Shown piece after piece: positions 21,640 through 31,801 of a DNA stretch of 64,000 bases. The stretch is taken from NCBI RefSeq assembly GCF_025370935.1, contig NC_133493.1, positions 12,409,970 through 12,473,969 on the forward strand, read 5' to 3'. The stretch comes from Choristoneura fumiferana. Lineage: Eukaryota > Arthropoda > Insecta > Lepidoptera > Tortricidae. The first letter of the stretch is position 1; every line of letters begins with the position of its first letter. Position numbers and translations under genes: made by a program. The notes beneath the pieces were generated by a model that ran no database searches, was not told the origin of the DNA, and saw only the letters and a program-made list of their open reading frames with translations.

Positions 21640-21830
21640 CTAACATTTAAATTAGTAAATGTTGCTCTGATGCTGAACTCTGGTTGAGTTCGAAACGTGT
21701 GGTGATAGTTGGATTTGTGTAATTTGTGCCTGCTCTAACAGCGTGGAGGTTGAGCAGCTGCATGAACACATATTTGTTATTATAGACGTGGCTATCGTAA
21801 GATCGTGGGTGAGCAAAGCAATTGTTTATA
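21640..21830. mobile_element. One-armed relative of the 10023-10301 MITE
   Basis: Shares 'gttcgaaacg', 'gcgtggaggttgagcagctg', 'catgaacaca', 'gtggctatcgtaagatcgtg' and 'gggtgagcaaag' with 10023-10301; the left arm is missing. Confidence 0.7.
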
Positions 21831-21934
21831 GAAAGAAAGAAAGAAGACATTTATTCAAATTCACAAAGACACACAAATACAACAAAATCAAAACAAAAAA
21901 AAACAGCAAACACAAATAAAACAAAAAATAAATT

Positions 21935-22055
21935 TAAAGCCGCAGGTTTAAGCTGGATGCAGGCTGCTTCCAACCAAAGCCGCCGAATGTCCATGGGGGA
22001 AGCTTATGTCCAACAGTGGCCGTCCTATGGCTGATATGATGATGATGATGATGAT
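21935..22055 (+). mobile_element. RTE-like LINE 3' end
   Basis: Encodes AGLSWMQAASNQSR and GEAYVQQWPSYG before a stop and a (GAT)n tail. It is preceded by an A-rich stretch with a GAAAGAAAGAAA tract. Confidence 0.82.
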
Positions 22056-22712
22056 ATTTTTTGTCAGCTTTGAATCTTGAGTACTAACTTTTTATTTCGG
22101 TTTTTTCAAATGTCAGTGAACTGTAAACGTCGGCCAAAAAGAAATAGTTCTTCTGTAAAAACTAGAAAGCTGGCAACACTACCTTTATACAGCTAAAGAA
22201 TACCATATTAAGCTCTATATCAGCGTTATAAGAGAAAGTGCTAGTCTGATAGAGGAATCGCGTTTTGTTCAAGGTATTTAAGGAGATATGGTTGCGTTTT
22301 GTTTTGGCAAAGTGGTCGATGGCGTGTTCTTAAGGGCTAACATAATAGGTGTGAAAATTAGTGTTTTTGGGAAGTTACTTTGTTAACTGTTTGGGTTTTT
22401 TACAGATATTTAATCGTGGTATCAGTGGTTTGACCTATGGCAAGCAAAAGATCGTGAGTTAAAACATGGGCTCTTTAACTTTTGTTACAAGGTTTCTTGG
22501 CAAAACAGTGCTTATCACATTGTAAAGATCACTTTTTAGCCCGTCCGTCAATTTGTCAAGACCTTTTTCTCTGAGGAACACGTTAAATCATCAAATTTAA
22601 GTTAATATCAAGAATTGGAATCTGCTACGTGAACGCAACGACGGATTAAAAGTAATACAGTCGTAAAAATCGGTTTTGTATACAAATTGCCGAGGAAACA
22701 ACACCTGTGATA

Positions 22713-22773
22713 GGATATTTGGAAATAATTCCGATTCGCATTAGCGATCCCTTCAAATAGCGAACCTACTGTG
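22713..22773 (+). mobile_element. Retroposon D, 5' part, split by BEL element
   Basis: From GATATTTGGAAATAATTCCG to GCGAACCTACTGTG, matching 12238-12305. The rest of the copy lies beyond the BEL element at 29834-30036. Confidence 0.88.
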
Positions 22774-23148
22774 TGGCTGCGCCATTTATTTGTTTATTTT
22801 AAATATATTTAATTAATTTTAACTCACACACACACTCACGCATTAACATGAACGCATCCATACTCTGGCAACACATCCCTCCTTTCCTATCCCGCTACCA
22901 TTGGGCACCGAAATTCGAACCAAGAACGAAGAAAACAAACGACTCGAGATGACGCTATAATTTTGTACAAACGCAAAAATAAACTCTTAATTCGCAAATA
23001 CCATTAAAAAACTCTCAAAACCTCTAAAATCTGTGCAGTGAAGTGGTAATGAACATTTTTGTGCCGTTTAAAATAATTCCTGTGTCGTGGAAACTCAATT
23101 GCTGGAGAAAGCAGCATCCCGGTGTTCAAGGTATGTCCTGCCCCTCCA
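22774..23148 (+). repeat. 5' LTR of the BEL/Pao element
   Basis: Begins TGGCTGCGCC and ends CCCCTCCA, with TG...CA ends. Near-identical to 29459-29833; differences I can see are 1-2-base indels in A/T runs and one in 'acgaagaaaacaaacg' versus 'acgaaaaacaaacg'. The minus-strand frames 23004-23219 and 29530-29814 are the same LTR read backwards. Confidence 0.93.
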
Positions 23149-23152
23149 AGTC

Positions 23153-23163
23153 TGGTCCTTCGA
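23153..23163 (+). promoter_or_regulatory. Primer binding site, tRNA-Tyr-like
   Basis: TGGTCCTTCGA starts 4 bases after the LTR. It is complementary to the 3' end of a tRNA ending TCGAAGGACCA, the acceptor end expected for eukaryotic tRNA-Tyr. The match breaks down after 11 bases, so the assignment is provisional. Confidence 0.65.
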
Positions 23164-23603
23164 TCCCAAATCCTTTCCCTCACTCCTAATATCCTCCGCA
23201 ATATACACACGCTACTCATTTACTCACTCAAATACTCAAAAACACATTTTCAAGTTAGTTACGCCATTTTTTCTCGCACGCTTCGCCTAACTTTGTTTTG
23301 TTTTAATCACGCAAATAACATTATATTTCTATGTAAATACCAACTATTTCTCAATAACAACAGTTTAAGTAAATAACAAAAGTATTACTTACTGTTTAAC
23401 TCACGTATTTCATACTCATTTCTCATAATAATTTATCTCAACGCACCGCTCATATACCTACCCGCCATATTTGATGTACGCACCGCTAACTTATTATTCC
23501 TAGTAATTTCTAGATATTTCTTCCTAATACACATTCCGATCTTGAACTTGTGCTTATTTCTCACTTATTTTGTTAAATATAAATATCGCATTTTACCTTC
23601 ATC

Positions 23604-25475
23604 ATGGGAGGCAAAGAAAAAACGAGTGCAAACACCAGTTCAAGTGAAGAAAATATTATGATTAAATTCCTTGAAAGTAAAAAGCAAAGTTTGTTCCACA
23701 TTATTCAGGAAGTGTATAATCTAAGCTTAAAGGTTTCTGACCCCGCTTATCACATTCAATTCCTTGCTAGGACACAAACCCTAGACAAGACCCGAGCTGA
23801 CTATGTAGAAACGGTTGATAAACTTTTAATTGAACAATTTAAAGAAAATCCAGCCGCAGAACCGAGTTATAGCATTCTCAATACATTTGATGAGTTGTAC
23901 TGTTTTATTAAGCAAAAGGAAACTACTCTGAGACAGCAACTTGAGGTTCAAAATAAAAATAATAATTTTAACATCAAATTGCCTCCGCTTCAACTCACAG
24001 GTTTTGATGGTACTCCTGGTAAATGGCCAGTGTTTTATGAAAACTTCCGCAGTGTTATACATAACAATACTCAACTAACAAATGCTGAAAAGATTCAATA
24101 TCTGATTGGGTGCCTCTCCGGCAAAGCCTTAAATGTCTGCTCAGGTATAACTCCAACCTCTCAAAATTATGACATAATTTGGCAAGCTCTTCTAGCTAAA
24201 TACCAAGATACAAGAGTGCAAGCATCTATGTACTTGGATAAAATGATTAATCAAAGGCCTGGTCAGTCAGCTGACAATTTATTAGATAACTTTTGTACAG
24301 CTGAAGCCGCTCTGCAACAATTGCAAATTGATAATTTGGCAGATTTCATGATAACGCATATTGCCTTAAGCAAACTTGATAAATCAACTCTGAACCTATT
24401 TGAACAAGCTCATAGACACATTGATATTCCCAAATTTGCTGAATTAAAAAAGTTCTTAAGTGAACAATCTAAGCTCACTGCGTTACATGGCCCAACGCCA
24501 TCCTCAACTCAGTCCAGTAACAAACAATTTAGCAAACCCACTCCCCAATTACCACAAATAAATAAAACTAAAGCATTCCACTCTCAAATCGCAGCTCCTC
24601 AAGTATCTCATAAATATGACAACAATCATAACCTCCAAACTCAGCAATTTCAACTATGTAAAGTATGTAACGCAAACTCATCTCATCCCTTATTTAAATG
24701 TGAATATTTCTTAAACCAAAACACGCAAACTCGCAACGATATTGTTCGTCAACACTCTTTTTGTATAAACTGTTTAGGATTTCACCACGTAAATACTTGT
24801 AAATCGACAAACAAATGCTCCAGTTGTAACCGCAAACATCACTCGCTGCTGCACTATGAAACCAACAATAATAATTTCAATATAAATCGCCCTCAACGCT
24901 CAGCTGATTTCCAACATACTGTTATCAGTCAAAATCATAATAAAACCATCCCACCGGCTCGTTATCAAAGCACAGCGCAGTTCACCTCGCCGCCGCCGCA
25001 AGCGGGCGACGCCACTGTCGCTAGCGCTGGCGCTCGCTATCCGTCTCACTCGCACTCGCAGCCGCCGCGTCCGCCGCTAGTGAATACTGCTCGCACTCAC
25101 GATAATCAAGCGCAGTCGTCCTCTTGGCGCGAGACTTCAAATGCCGATAACTTTGATAACAACCGGGCGATGTCTGTCACTGTTCCCGCGCGCGCTTTAA
25201 ATAATGATACTACAGTATTATTACCAACCGCGTCTGTAAACGTATTTAATAACGATCAAGTAAATCGTATGCGTTTATTTCTCGACTCAGGGTCAATGAG
25301 TAATTTCATTACAAAATCTTGTTGTGAACGCCTAAATTTAAAAATAACTCCCGCGCCGTCGGTAGTTAAAGGTATCGGTCAAATTGAAAATCGCTCATTC
25401 GGAATAACACAATTCAAAATTTATTCACGTTTTGAAACTCGCTGTTTTTTACACAGTAAACGCTCGTGTTATTGA
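23604..25475 (+). CDS. BEL/Pao gag and start of aspartic protease
   Basis: A 623-codon frame from ATG (MGGKEKTS). The first ~290 residues are the gag capsid-like region of the family, with a KLPPLQLTGFDG segment near residue 130. Two Cys/His clusters follow: CKVCNANSSHPLFKC near residue 352, and CINCLGFHHVNTC with CSSCNRKHHSLLH near 385-420, the zinc knuckles that bind RNA. A low-complexity Gln/Asn/Pro region precedes the retropepsin active site LDSGS (catalytic Asp at residue 561). The frame runs out of the protease at 25398-25475; the remaining protease continues in the +1 frame. A 455-bp leader separates the ATG from the LTR. Confidence 0.92.
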   Translation: MGGKEKTSANTSSSEENIMIKFLESKKQSLFHIIQEVYNLSLKVSDPAYHIQFLARTQTLDKTRADYVETVDKLLIEQFKENPAAEPSYSILNTFDELYCFIKQKETTLRQQLEVQNKNNNFNIKLPPLQLTGFDGTPGKWPVFYENFRSVIHNNTQLTNAEKIQYLIGCLSGKALNVCSGITPTSQNYDIIWQALLAKYQDTRVQASMYLDKMINQRPGQSADNLLDNFCTAEAALQQLQIDNLADFMITHIALSKLDKSTLNLFEQAHRHIDIPKFAELKKFLSEQSKLTALHGPTPSSTQSSNKQFSKPTPQLPQINKTKAFHSQIAAPQVSHKYDNNHNLQTQQFQLCKVCNANSSHPLFKCEYFLNQNTQTRNDIVRQHSFCINCLGFHHVNTCKSTNKCSSCNRKHHSLLHYETNNNNFNINRPQRSADFQHTVISQNHNKTIPPARYQSTAQFTSPPPQAGDATVASAGARYPSHSHSQPPRPPLVNTARTHDNQAQSSSWRETSNADNFDNNRAMSVTVPARALNNDTTVLLPTASVNVFNNDQVNRMRLFLDSGSMSNFITKSCCERLNLKITPAPSVVKGIGQIENRSFGITQFKIYSRFETRCFLHSKRSCY

Positions 25476-27309
25476 CACAATTACTGACTTTTTGCCTAAC
25501 GCTGAAATTGATATGACGGAATTAACGCATCTGCAGCATCTGCCAATGGCTGATGAATATTATTACGCACCTGGAGAAATCGATTGTCTCATAGGCAACG
25601 AATTATTCCCGCTTTTACTCGGATCTAATAAATCGACCTCACCGAACTCGTCGGTCGTAGGTATCGAAACAACTCTCGGATATGTCGCCATGGGTAAAGC
25701 CCAATGTATCTCACGCTCGCTATTCGCCGCAAACTCAACGCATACGCAGTCTTTTGACGCAACTCACCCGCTCTCGCAAAACGCTCACACTCTCGTTTCT
25801 TCGCACAATTCTCGTTCTTCTCCGCAAAACTCAAACGCACTTAATTTAAATAGTCAATCGCATCTCGAAATAAACACGAACGCTAAAACGAATGAATCCG
25901 CACCCGCTCCTATCGCACCCGCTATTCTCGCGCATAACGCTCCCGCTACACTCTTGCATAATACTACACTCTTGCATAACGTTCCCGCTACACCCGCACC
26001 CAACTCTGACAAAACTTTTTTCTGTCAAACAGAGTCGCTTTCGCTTGATCAATTAACGCACCGCTTTTGGGAAATAGAAAATGTACCCGATAAAAAACAC
26101 TTCAGTCCCGATGATGAAGCATGTGAAAACATATTTCGAAGTACTTACTCACGCGATGAAAGTGGTAGATACACAGTAGATCTTCCCTTCAAATACTCAC
26201 CTTCGGAATTAGGACACTCTTACGCTATAGCTAAACGACGTTTTTTAAACCTAGAAAAGAAACTCGACTCATGTGACTTACGCGCCGACTATAACGCAAC
26301 TATACAAACATATATCGATCAAGGTTACTTGTCTAAAGTTCCAAATAATTTTCAAGATGATAACGTTTATTACATTCCGCATAAAGCCGTTTATCGTCCA
26401 GAGAAAGAGACTTCCAAAACTCGTGTTGTTCTCGATGCTGGCTGTAAAACCACATCAGGCAAGTCGCTTAACGACATTTTATATGTAGGTCCAATACTAC
26501 AAAGTAGTATTTTCGAACTGCTGCTCAACCTCCGCATGTTCTCAATCGCGCTAACCGCTGACATCGAAAAGATGTATTTTCAAGTGAAACTCGCGCCTAA
26601 ACACCATCCGTTTCAACGCATTTTGTTTCGGTTCGACTCTGATTCGCCAATAGAGATCTACCAATTCAATAGGGTGTGTTTTGGTGTGTCTAGTTCGCCT
26701 TACCTCGCTATGCGCGTTGTGCGTCAGCTCGCCGCTGACAGTCGCGACTCATATCCGCTTGCCGCTTATGAAACTGAGAACCATATGTATGTTGATGACT
26801 ATGTCAGTTCTATTGACAGCTTAGACAACGCTGAAAAAACGTATGAAGAAATGATTTCAATGTTCAAATCTGGAGGTTTCAATTTAGTTAAATGGATCTC
26901 AAATGACAAAGAACTCATGTCACGCATTCCCACCTCTCATAAAAGCCCTCTCGTTGTTAAGTTTGACGATGATCCCAACGCTGATACAAAAATCATAGGT
27001 ATGCAATGGCAGCCTAATGACGATAATTTTCAATTTAAAATAAATATCGATTTACCGCAAAAATGTACCAAACGCTCGATTCTCTCAGTTACCGCACGCT
27101 TATTCGATCCGCTCGGTCTCATAAGTCCAGTTGTCGCGTACATGAAGCTGCTTATACAAGAATGCTGGAAATTGCAGCTCGACTGGGATGATGAGGTCCC
27201 TGATTATATAGTCTCCAAATGGGAAAATTTTCATAAAGAACTTCCGCTTCTCTCTGAACTTAAAATACCGCGTCACATAGGCATAAATTCTATCATAGAA
27301 TCTCATTGA
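25432..27309 (+). CDS. BEL/Pao protease end and reverse transcriptase
   Basis: An open frame of 625 codons with no true ATG at its left edge (first codon TTG), so it is a continuation rather than a separate gene. It begins with the C-terminal half of the protease (FLPNAEIDMTELTHLQHL, then GEIDCLIGNELFPLLL). A poor linker rich in Asn, His and Ala follows (residues ~110-205), then the reverse transcriptase: TRVVLDAGCKT, DIEKMYFQVKLAP, RVCFGVSSSPYLAMR, catalytic YVDD at residues 453-456 (26788-26799) and LVKWISN. It closes at TGA 27307-27309 just before the RNase H motif. Confidence 0.92.
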   Translation: MKLAVFYTVNARVIDTITDFLPNAEIDMTELTHLQHLPMADEYYYAPGEIDCLIGNELFPLLLGSNKSTSPNSSVVGIETTLGYVAMGKAQCISRSLFAANSTHTQSFDATHPLSQNAHTLVSSHNSRSSPQNSNALNLNSQSHLEINTNAKTNESAPAPIAPAILAHNAPATLLHNTTLLHNVPATPAPNSDKTFFCQTESLSLDQLTHRFWEIENVPDKKHFSPDDEACENIFRSTYSRDESGRYTVDLPFKYSPSELGHSYAIAKRRFLNLEKKLDSCDLRADYNATIQTYIDQGYLSKVPNNFQDDNVYYIPHKAVYRPEKETSKTRVVLDAGCKTTSGKSLNDILYVGPILQSSIFELLLNLRMFSIALTADIEKMYFQVKLAPKHHPFQRILFRFDSDSPIEIYQFNRVCFGVSSSPYLAMRVVRQLAADSRDSYPLAAYETENHMYVDDYVSSIDSLDNAEKTYEEMISMFKSGGFNLVKWISNDKELMSRIPTSHKSPLVVKFDDDPNADTKIIGMQWQPNDDNFQFKINIDLPQKCTKRSILSVTARLFDPLGLISPVVAYMKLLIQECWKLQLDWDDEVPDYIVSKWENFHKELPLLSELKIPRHIGINSIIESH

Positions 27310-27686
27310 TCGGCTACGCAGACGCCAGCGAAAAATGCTACGGTGCTGTCATATATGTTCGAATTGACTCAAATGATAACTCACCCGCAGAGTCCGTAAA
27401 ACTACTCACCTCTAAGTCCAAGGTTTCAACTCCGAATAAAACGCTCGCACGCTTAGAACTTTGCGCTGCCGTCTTGCTCGCAAAATTGATTGACTCAGTA
27501 CGCACGGTCCTCAGCAAGCGCTGTAACATAAATAAAATATACGCATTCTCTGACTCTACAGTAACGCTTACTTGGATACACTCACCTGCGCATAAGTTTC
27601 ACACTTTTGTAGCCAATCGCATCGCTCAGATAAACGAATACCCGCATCTCATGGTTTCACGTTCGCGGTGTAGAAAATCCCGCTGA
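27306..27686 (+). pseudogene. BEL/Pao RNase H, frame-shifted
   Basis: 126 codons in a different frame from the RT, starting LIGYADASEKCYGAVIYVR, the first catalytic-Asp motif of RNase H, and continuing with NKTLARLELCAAVLLAKL (catalytic Glu region) and YAFSDSTVTLTWI (Asp). The final 12 codons run out of frame; the true continuation restarts in the third frame at about 27652. Confidence 0.88.
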
Positions 27687-27972
27687 TATCGTCTCTCGCC
27701 CTGTAACTCCAAAAAGTTTAATCAGTAATGATTTCTGGTTTCATGGTCCGCAATGGTTGTCCGCTCCCGTCGACGCCTGGCCTGTAAAAGAACATAAGAT
27801 TAATCACAATGAAATTACAGAAATACAAGAATCTAAAACTATATCTCTACCTACGCAAAATGTAAATTCAATAGAAAATACTCACTTCATCCATGAGCTC
27901 GCCGAACGCTGCTCGTCTTGGTTAAATTTCATCCGCTCGCTAGTATACGTACTTCGCTTTTCAAATTACTAG
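27652..27972 (+). pseudogene. BEL/Pao RNase H end and linker
   Basis: Starting at about 27652 the frame reads WFHVRGVENPADIVSR, the conserved RNase H end (His and Asp), then FWFHGPQWL and a charged linker up to HELAERCSSW. It meets a stop at 27972, where homology moves to the overlapping frame at 27918. Confidence 0.82.
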
Positions 27973-28361
27973 ACTCACGCGGTTCTATCACTATAACTGA
28001 CTTAGATCACGCTGAATGTTACGCAATACGCTACCTTCAGACTGACGCGTTTTCTCAAGAAATCAACGCAATTAAAAATAATAAAATTTGTCCAAGCAAA
28101 ACTATTATTAAACTGAACCCTTTTCTTGACGACCGAAATCTGTTGAGAGTAGGTGGTCGCCTTACTCATTCTCAGTTAGATTTCGATCAAAAGCATCCGA
28201 TATTACTACCCGCTAAAAAATCGCATAGTTTCGCTTTTAGTAGATCACTATCACGCGTCAAATTTACACACAGGTCCCGCTCTATTACTAGCTCTACTTC
28301 GCCAAAAATATTGGATCCTTTCCGCCAGAAATTTAGTTCGCCAAAGAGTACACGCTTGTAA
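27918..28361 (+). pseudogene. BEL/Pao integrase N-terminal region, frame-broken
   Basis: After an out-of-frame start it carries the family block LNPFLDDRNLLRVGGRLTH and KHPILLPAKKSH. The integrase HHCC zinc-binding segment that should follow is in another frame (about 28240-28390: DHYHASNLHTGP and a CNLC pair), so two compensating shifts lie between about 28215 and 28390. The same frame then resumes after a stop at 28359-28361. Confidence 0.85.
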
Positions 28362-28364
28362 CTT

Positions 28365-29360
28365 ATGTTTAAACTCAAACCGCGTATTACAAACCCTCCA
28401 ATGGGAGATCTCCCTTCGATTAGAGTCTCCCAAGTCAAAGCTTTCGTACATACTGCCGTTGACTACGCTGGACCCTTTCATATTACGCATATCCGCCGTC
28501 GTGGAGTTAAAAGTCACAAAGCGTATATATGTTTATTCGTTTGTCTTACGACAAAAGCTCTTCACTTAGAGTTAGTTTCAGACCTAAGTACTGATTGCTT
28601 TCTCGACGCGTTCAAACGCTTTATTTCACGCAGAGGTCCGGTCTCTATATTGTACAGCGACGGAGGCACCAACTTCATTGGCGCTAAACGCAAATTAAAT
28701 GAAATTTACTCAATAATACAAGCCGCTAATTATCTAAATGATTTGAGTCATTATCTCACTCTACATAGAGTTCAATTTAAGCATAGCCCACCTTATGGAC
28801 CAAATTTTAATGGGCTGAGCGAGGTCAATATTAAAAGCGTTAAGACGCATTTATATAAAGCTATCGGCAGTCAAATCCTCACATATGAGGAATTTAATAC
28901 AATCTTAATACAAATAGAAGGCCTGTTAAACAGCCGACCAATTTGCATACTTTCATCAGACCCTTCTGATCTGACCGCGCTAACTCCAAATCATTTTTTA
29001 AACATAACTCCGCTTAAATTTTTACCCGCTGAAAATATCGACTCTACCCTCACAGATAACAGACTCACACGCTATCAGCTTTTGAGCAGAATAGTTCAAA
29101 GCTACTGGAAACGTTGGAGCATGGAGTACCTGACTTCACTTCAACAACGCGATAAATGGAATATACCCTCAAAACCTGTGAGTGTAGGGACGGTTGTTGT
29201 TGTCAAAGATGACAATACGCACCCAATGTTTTGGCCACTGGCTATTGTTTCAGAGGTCTTTCCTGGAAAGGATAATATAACTCGTGTTGCTAAAATTAAA
29301 ACCGCATCTGGGACGTATATACGTCCGATAACTCGACTCTGTCCTCTACCAACGCAATAA
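28365..29360 (+). CDS. BEL/Pao integrase core and C-terminal domain
   Basis: 331 codons to TAA. It contains MGDLPSIRVS, the catalytic triad in VDYAGPF (Asp33), SDGGTNF (Asp99) and GLSEVNIKSVKTHL (Glu153), then LLNSRP and LTPNHFL. The C-terminal ~100 residues (YWKRWSMEYLTSLQQRDKW, GTVVVVKDDNTHPMFWPLA) are the DUF5641-like tail of BEL/Pao integrases. The stop is 98 bp before the 3' LTR. The first 15 or so codons precede the regained frame. The core looks intact. Confidence 0.9.
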   Translation: MFKLKPRITNPPMGDLPSIRVSQVKAFVHTAVDYAGPFHITHIRRRGVKSHKAYICLFVCLTTKALHLELVSDLSTDCFLDAFKRFISRRGPVSILYSDGGTNFIGAKRKLNEIYSIIQAANYLNDLSHYLTLHRVQFKHSPPYGPNFNGLSEVNIKSVKTHLYKAIGSQILTYEEFNTILIQIEGLLNSRPICILSSDPSDLTALTPNHFLNITPLKFLPAENIDSTLTDNRLTRYQLLSRIVQSYWKRWSMEYLTSLQQRDKWNIPSKPVSVGTVVVVKDDNTHPMFWPLAIVSEVFPGKDNITRVAKIKTASGTYIRPITRLCPLPTQ

Positions 29361-29458
29361 CCATACGTTCTCGCTTAGTTTTAAGTTTATCAACCGCTCT
29401 AGTAGTAAGCATTATTTTTAGTTCTCAATGTAGAGGAAACCTCTAGGCCCCCCGAAGT

Positions 29459-29833
29459 TGGCTGCGCCATTTATTTGTTTATTTTTAAAATATATTTAAT
29501 TAATTTTAACTCACACACACACTCACGCATTAACATGAACGCATCCATACTCTGGCAACACATCCCTCCTTTCCTATCCCGCTACCATTGGGCACCGAAA
29601 TTCGAACCAAGAACGAAAAACAAACGACTCGAGATGACGCTATAATTTTGTACAAACGCAAAAATAAACTCTTAATTCGCAAAATACCATTAAAAACTCT
29701 CAAAACCTCTAAAATCTGTGCAGTGAAGTGGTAATGAACATTTTTGTGCCGTTTAAAATAATTCCTGTGTCGTGGAAACTCAATTGCTGGAGAAAGCAGC
29801 ATCCCGGTGTTCAAGGTATGTCCTGCCCCTCCA
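29459..29833 (+). repeat. 3' LTR of the BEL/Pao element
   Basis: Near-identical to the 5' LTR. The preceding 'tagaggaaac' and C-rich 'ggccccccgaag' mark where the polypurine tract would lie. A run of eight A follows immediately and then retroposon D resumes. Confidence 0.93.
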
Positions 29834-30036
29834 AAAAAAAAGTTGTGTTAAATACTTGTGATGTATAGATATCATTTAATAATATTGTAAATCTGTTTAA
29901 AAAAAATATACCTCGTTGAGTTTCTTGCCGGATTCTTCTCAACAGAGGTTTTTCCGAACCGGTGGTAGATTTTTTTTTGACATTCATAAGTGCTTGTTAT
30001 AGCCTAAATTGAATAAAGATATTTTGACTTTGACAA
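29834..30036 (+). mobile_element. Retroposon D, 3' part beyond BEL insertion
   Basis: Resumes as AAAGTTGTGTTAAATAC, then TACCTCGTTGAG, GAGGTTTTTCCGAACCGGTG and ATATTTTGACTTTGAC, collinear with 12310-12516. Confidence 0.88.
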
Positions 30037-30164
30037 TGGAGTTTCAGATGTTCTAGAAACTCAAAAGGTATAAAAGTAGCTATTATTGCACAACCAATAA
30101 AAAGTTTGAGAATCATATTTTTATGCCTGTGTGTTTATTGAAATGGTCGCTTAAGCTACTACCT

Positions 30165-30275
30165 AATAGCATGTGTGTACAGGACACGTGCTACTATTAA
30201 GCATATACTGGTAGGTACTTTAGGTACTAACATGCGTATTAGCATGCTAGTAACGAGCATGTGTAAGGCGGCCTT
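30165..30275. mobile_element. Palindromic GCATGCTAGTAAC MITE, second copy
   Basis: Shares GTGCTACTATTAAGCAT and TTAGCATGCTAGTAACGAGC with 18420-18592. Confidence 0.7.
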
Positions 30276-30494
30276 TAGATTTTGATAAAACTTGATAAGT
30301 AGATACTTAATTGTATCTCGGGAAAACGCATTGATGACTTTTTATTCCAATATTCCTACGGATATACGGCTTAACCTTTCGTATGAGGAATGTAAAAAAA
30401 CCTGCATTCTAGTCGAGCCTCCTTTGTTTCAAATAATACAAAAAGATAGACTTAAATTTTGGACTGAGCCGGGAAAAGCATACGAAAGGTTAAT

Positions 30495-30732
30495 ATAAAT
30501 ATAAATATCATGGGACACTTGACACCAATTGACCTAGTCCCAAACTAAGCAAAACTTGTACTATGGACACTAGGCAACGGATAAACATACTTATATAGAT
30601 AAATACATACTTAAATACATATTAAACATCCAAGACCCGGGAACAAACATTCGTATTATTCATACAAATATCTGCCCCGGCCGGGATTCGAACCCGGGAC
30701 CTTAAGCTCCGGTCCGGTCCGATCCGGTCGTC
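30495..30732 (-). mobile_element. tRNA-derived SINE A, minus strand
   Basis: Near-complete copy. The head next to the B-box is rearranged into short repeats of GGTCCGGTCCGATCCGGTC instead of the usual anticodon-arm region. Confidence 0.85.
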
Positions 30733-31377
30733 AAATGCATGTATAACTAAAAAAAAAGTCAAATTCGTCTCTTTTCCGTATCACGGCAGTTCAACAGCTT
30801 AGTGACAGACAGACAGACCAACGGACAGTGAAGGGTTAGTATTGTACTGTTGGTCACCTTTCGGATACGAAAAGATCTGGGTTCACGCAAAGCCACGAGT
30901 AAGCGCTAGTGTAAATTAAAATGTTAATGGCGTGAGAATCACTTAATCCTGTGTTTGTAGTTTAATCAAAGAAAACTATAAATTATCGGCTATCTACACC
31001 TCGGAGGTAGTGTCAGCAGTATAGTAAGCCAAATGAACTAAATGCGATTGCATTTTATTGAAAGAAAGAAAGAAAGAAAGAAAAGTTTATTTTGGCTCCA
31101 AAAATGTACCACCTAAAACTAAGACTAGAACTAGCACTAAAACTATGTTACTAGGTGACACAGCAGGATACCAAAAAGGGTAAAAAAAAAAAAAGAAAAA
31201 GGGTAAAGGGGGTTGCAAAGTCATCTGCCTACATGTCGTTCTGGTAAACAGTTGAGTATGAATGTACCTAATGAAAGAAAGAATGAAAGAAAGAAGATAT
31301 TTATTCACTTACACAGAAGACACACATATACAGCAAAATTAACATAAATAAAATAAAAATAATGCAAAAGAATAATG

Positions 31378-31712
31378 CGAAAGTTTGTGAGTGAGTGAGT
31401 ATGTTTGTTACACCTTCACGCTGAAACGGCTGGACGGATTTAGGTAAAATTTGGTATGTAGATAGCTGGACATCTGCAATAAAACATAGGCTACTTTTTA
31501 TTCCGATACACGGGATAGGGATAAAATCTCGAAATAACAGCCGCTGGGCTTGGAGTCATGAAATTTGACACGATTGTTTTTAATGTAACGTCAAAGAAAA
31601 CCACGATTTAATTTTCGGGAATTCCCACGGGATTTTTTTTAAAATACGATATTATAATTCAGCTGCTGGATCTAATGATTTACGTGTGCGAAGACGCGGG
31701 TAAACACTAGTC
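31378..31712 (+). mobile_element. Helitron-like non-autonomous element
   Basis: GCGAAAGTTTGTGAGTGAG at the left, CACGCTGAAACGGCTGGACG, 'cacgggatagggataaaatc', and the end GCGGGTAAACACTAGT. Confidence 0.72.
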
Positions 31713-31801
31713 TTTCATAATGTGAACTGCAAAGGAATGGAATTCGCTCGCGTCATCTGTATTTCCGCATAAATAAAATCTAGGGCTCTTCAAGGCTAGA
31801 G

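Larger units (their letters stand above)
22774..29833 (+). mobile_element. BEL/Pao LTR retrotransposon, full length, pol frame-broken
   Basis: Order: 5' LTR, primer binding site, gag with zinc knuckles, aspartic protease, reverse transcriptase, RNase H, integrase, C-terminal DUF5641-like region, 3' LTR. The domain order and motifs (LDSGS protease, YVDD reverse transcriptase, LRVGGRL before the integrase) are those of the BEL/Pao superfamily. Such elements normally have one long gag-pol frame; here it is cut into at least six pieces by small indels. The LTRs differ by only a few single-base indels, so the insertion is young. It sits inside a copy of retroposon D. I found no matching target duplication. 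Confidence 0.95.

Noticed and set aside
25398..25475. Programmed ribosomal frameshift between gag-protease and RT
   Set aside because: The break is inside the protease domain and is only one of about six; no slippery site plus structure is evident, so an indel or sequencing error is simpler.
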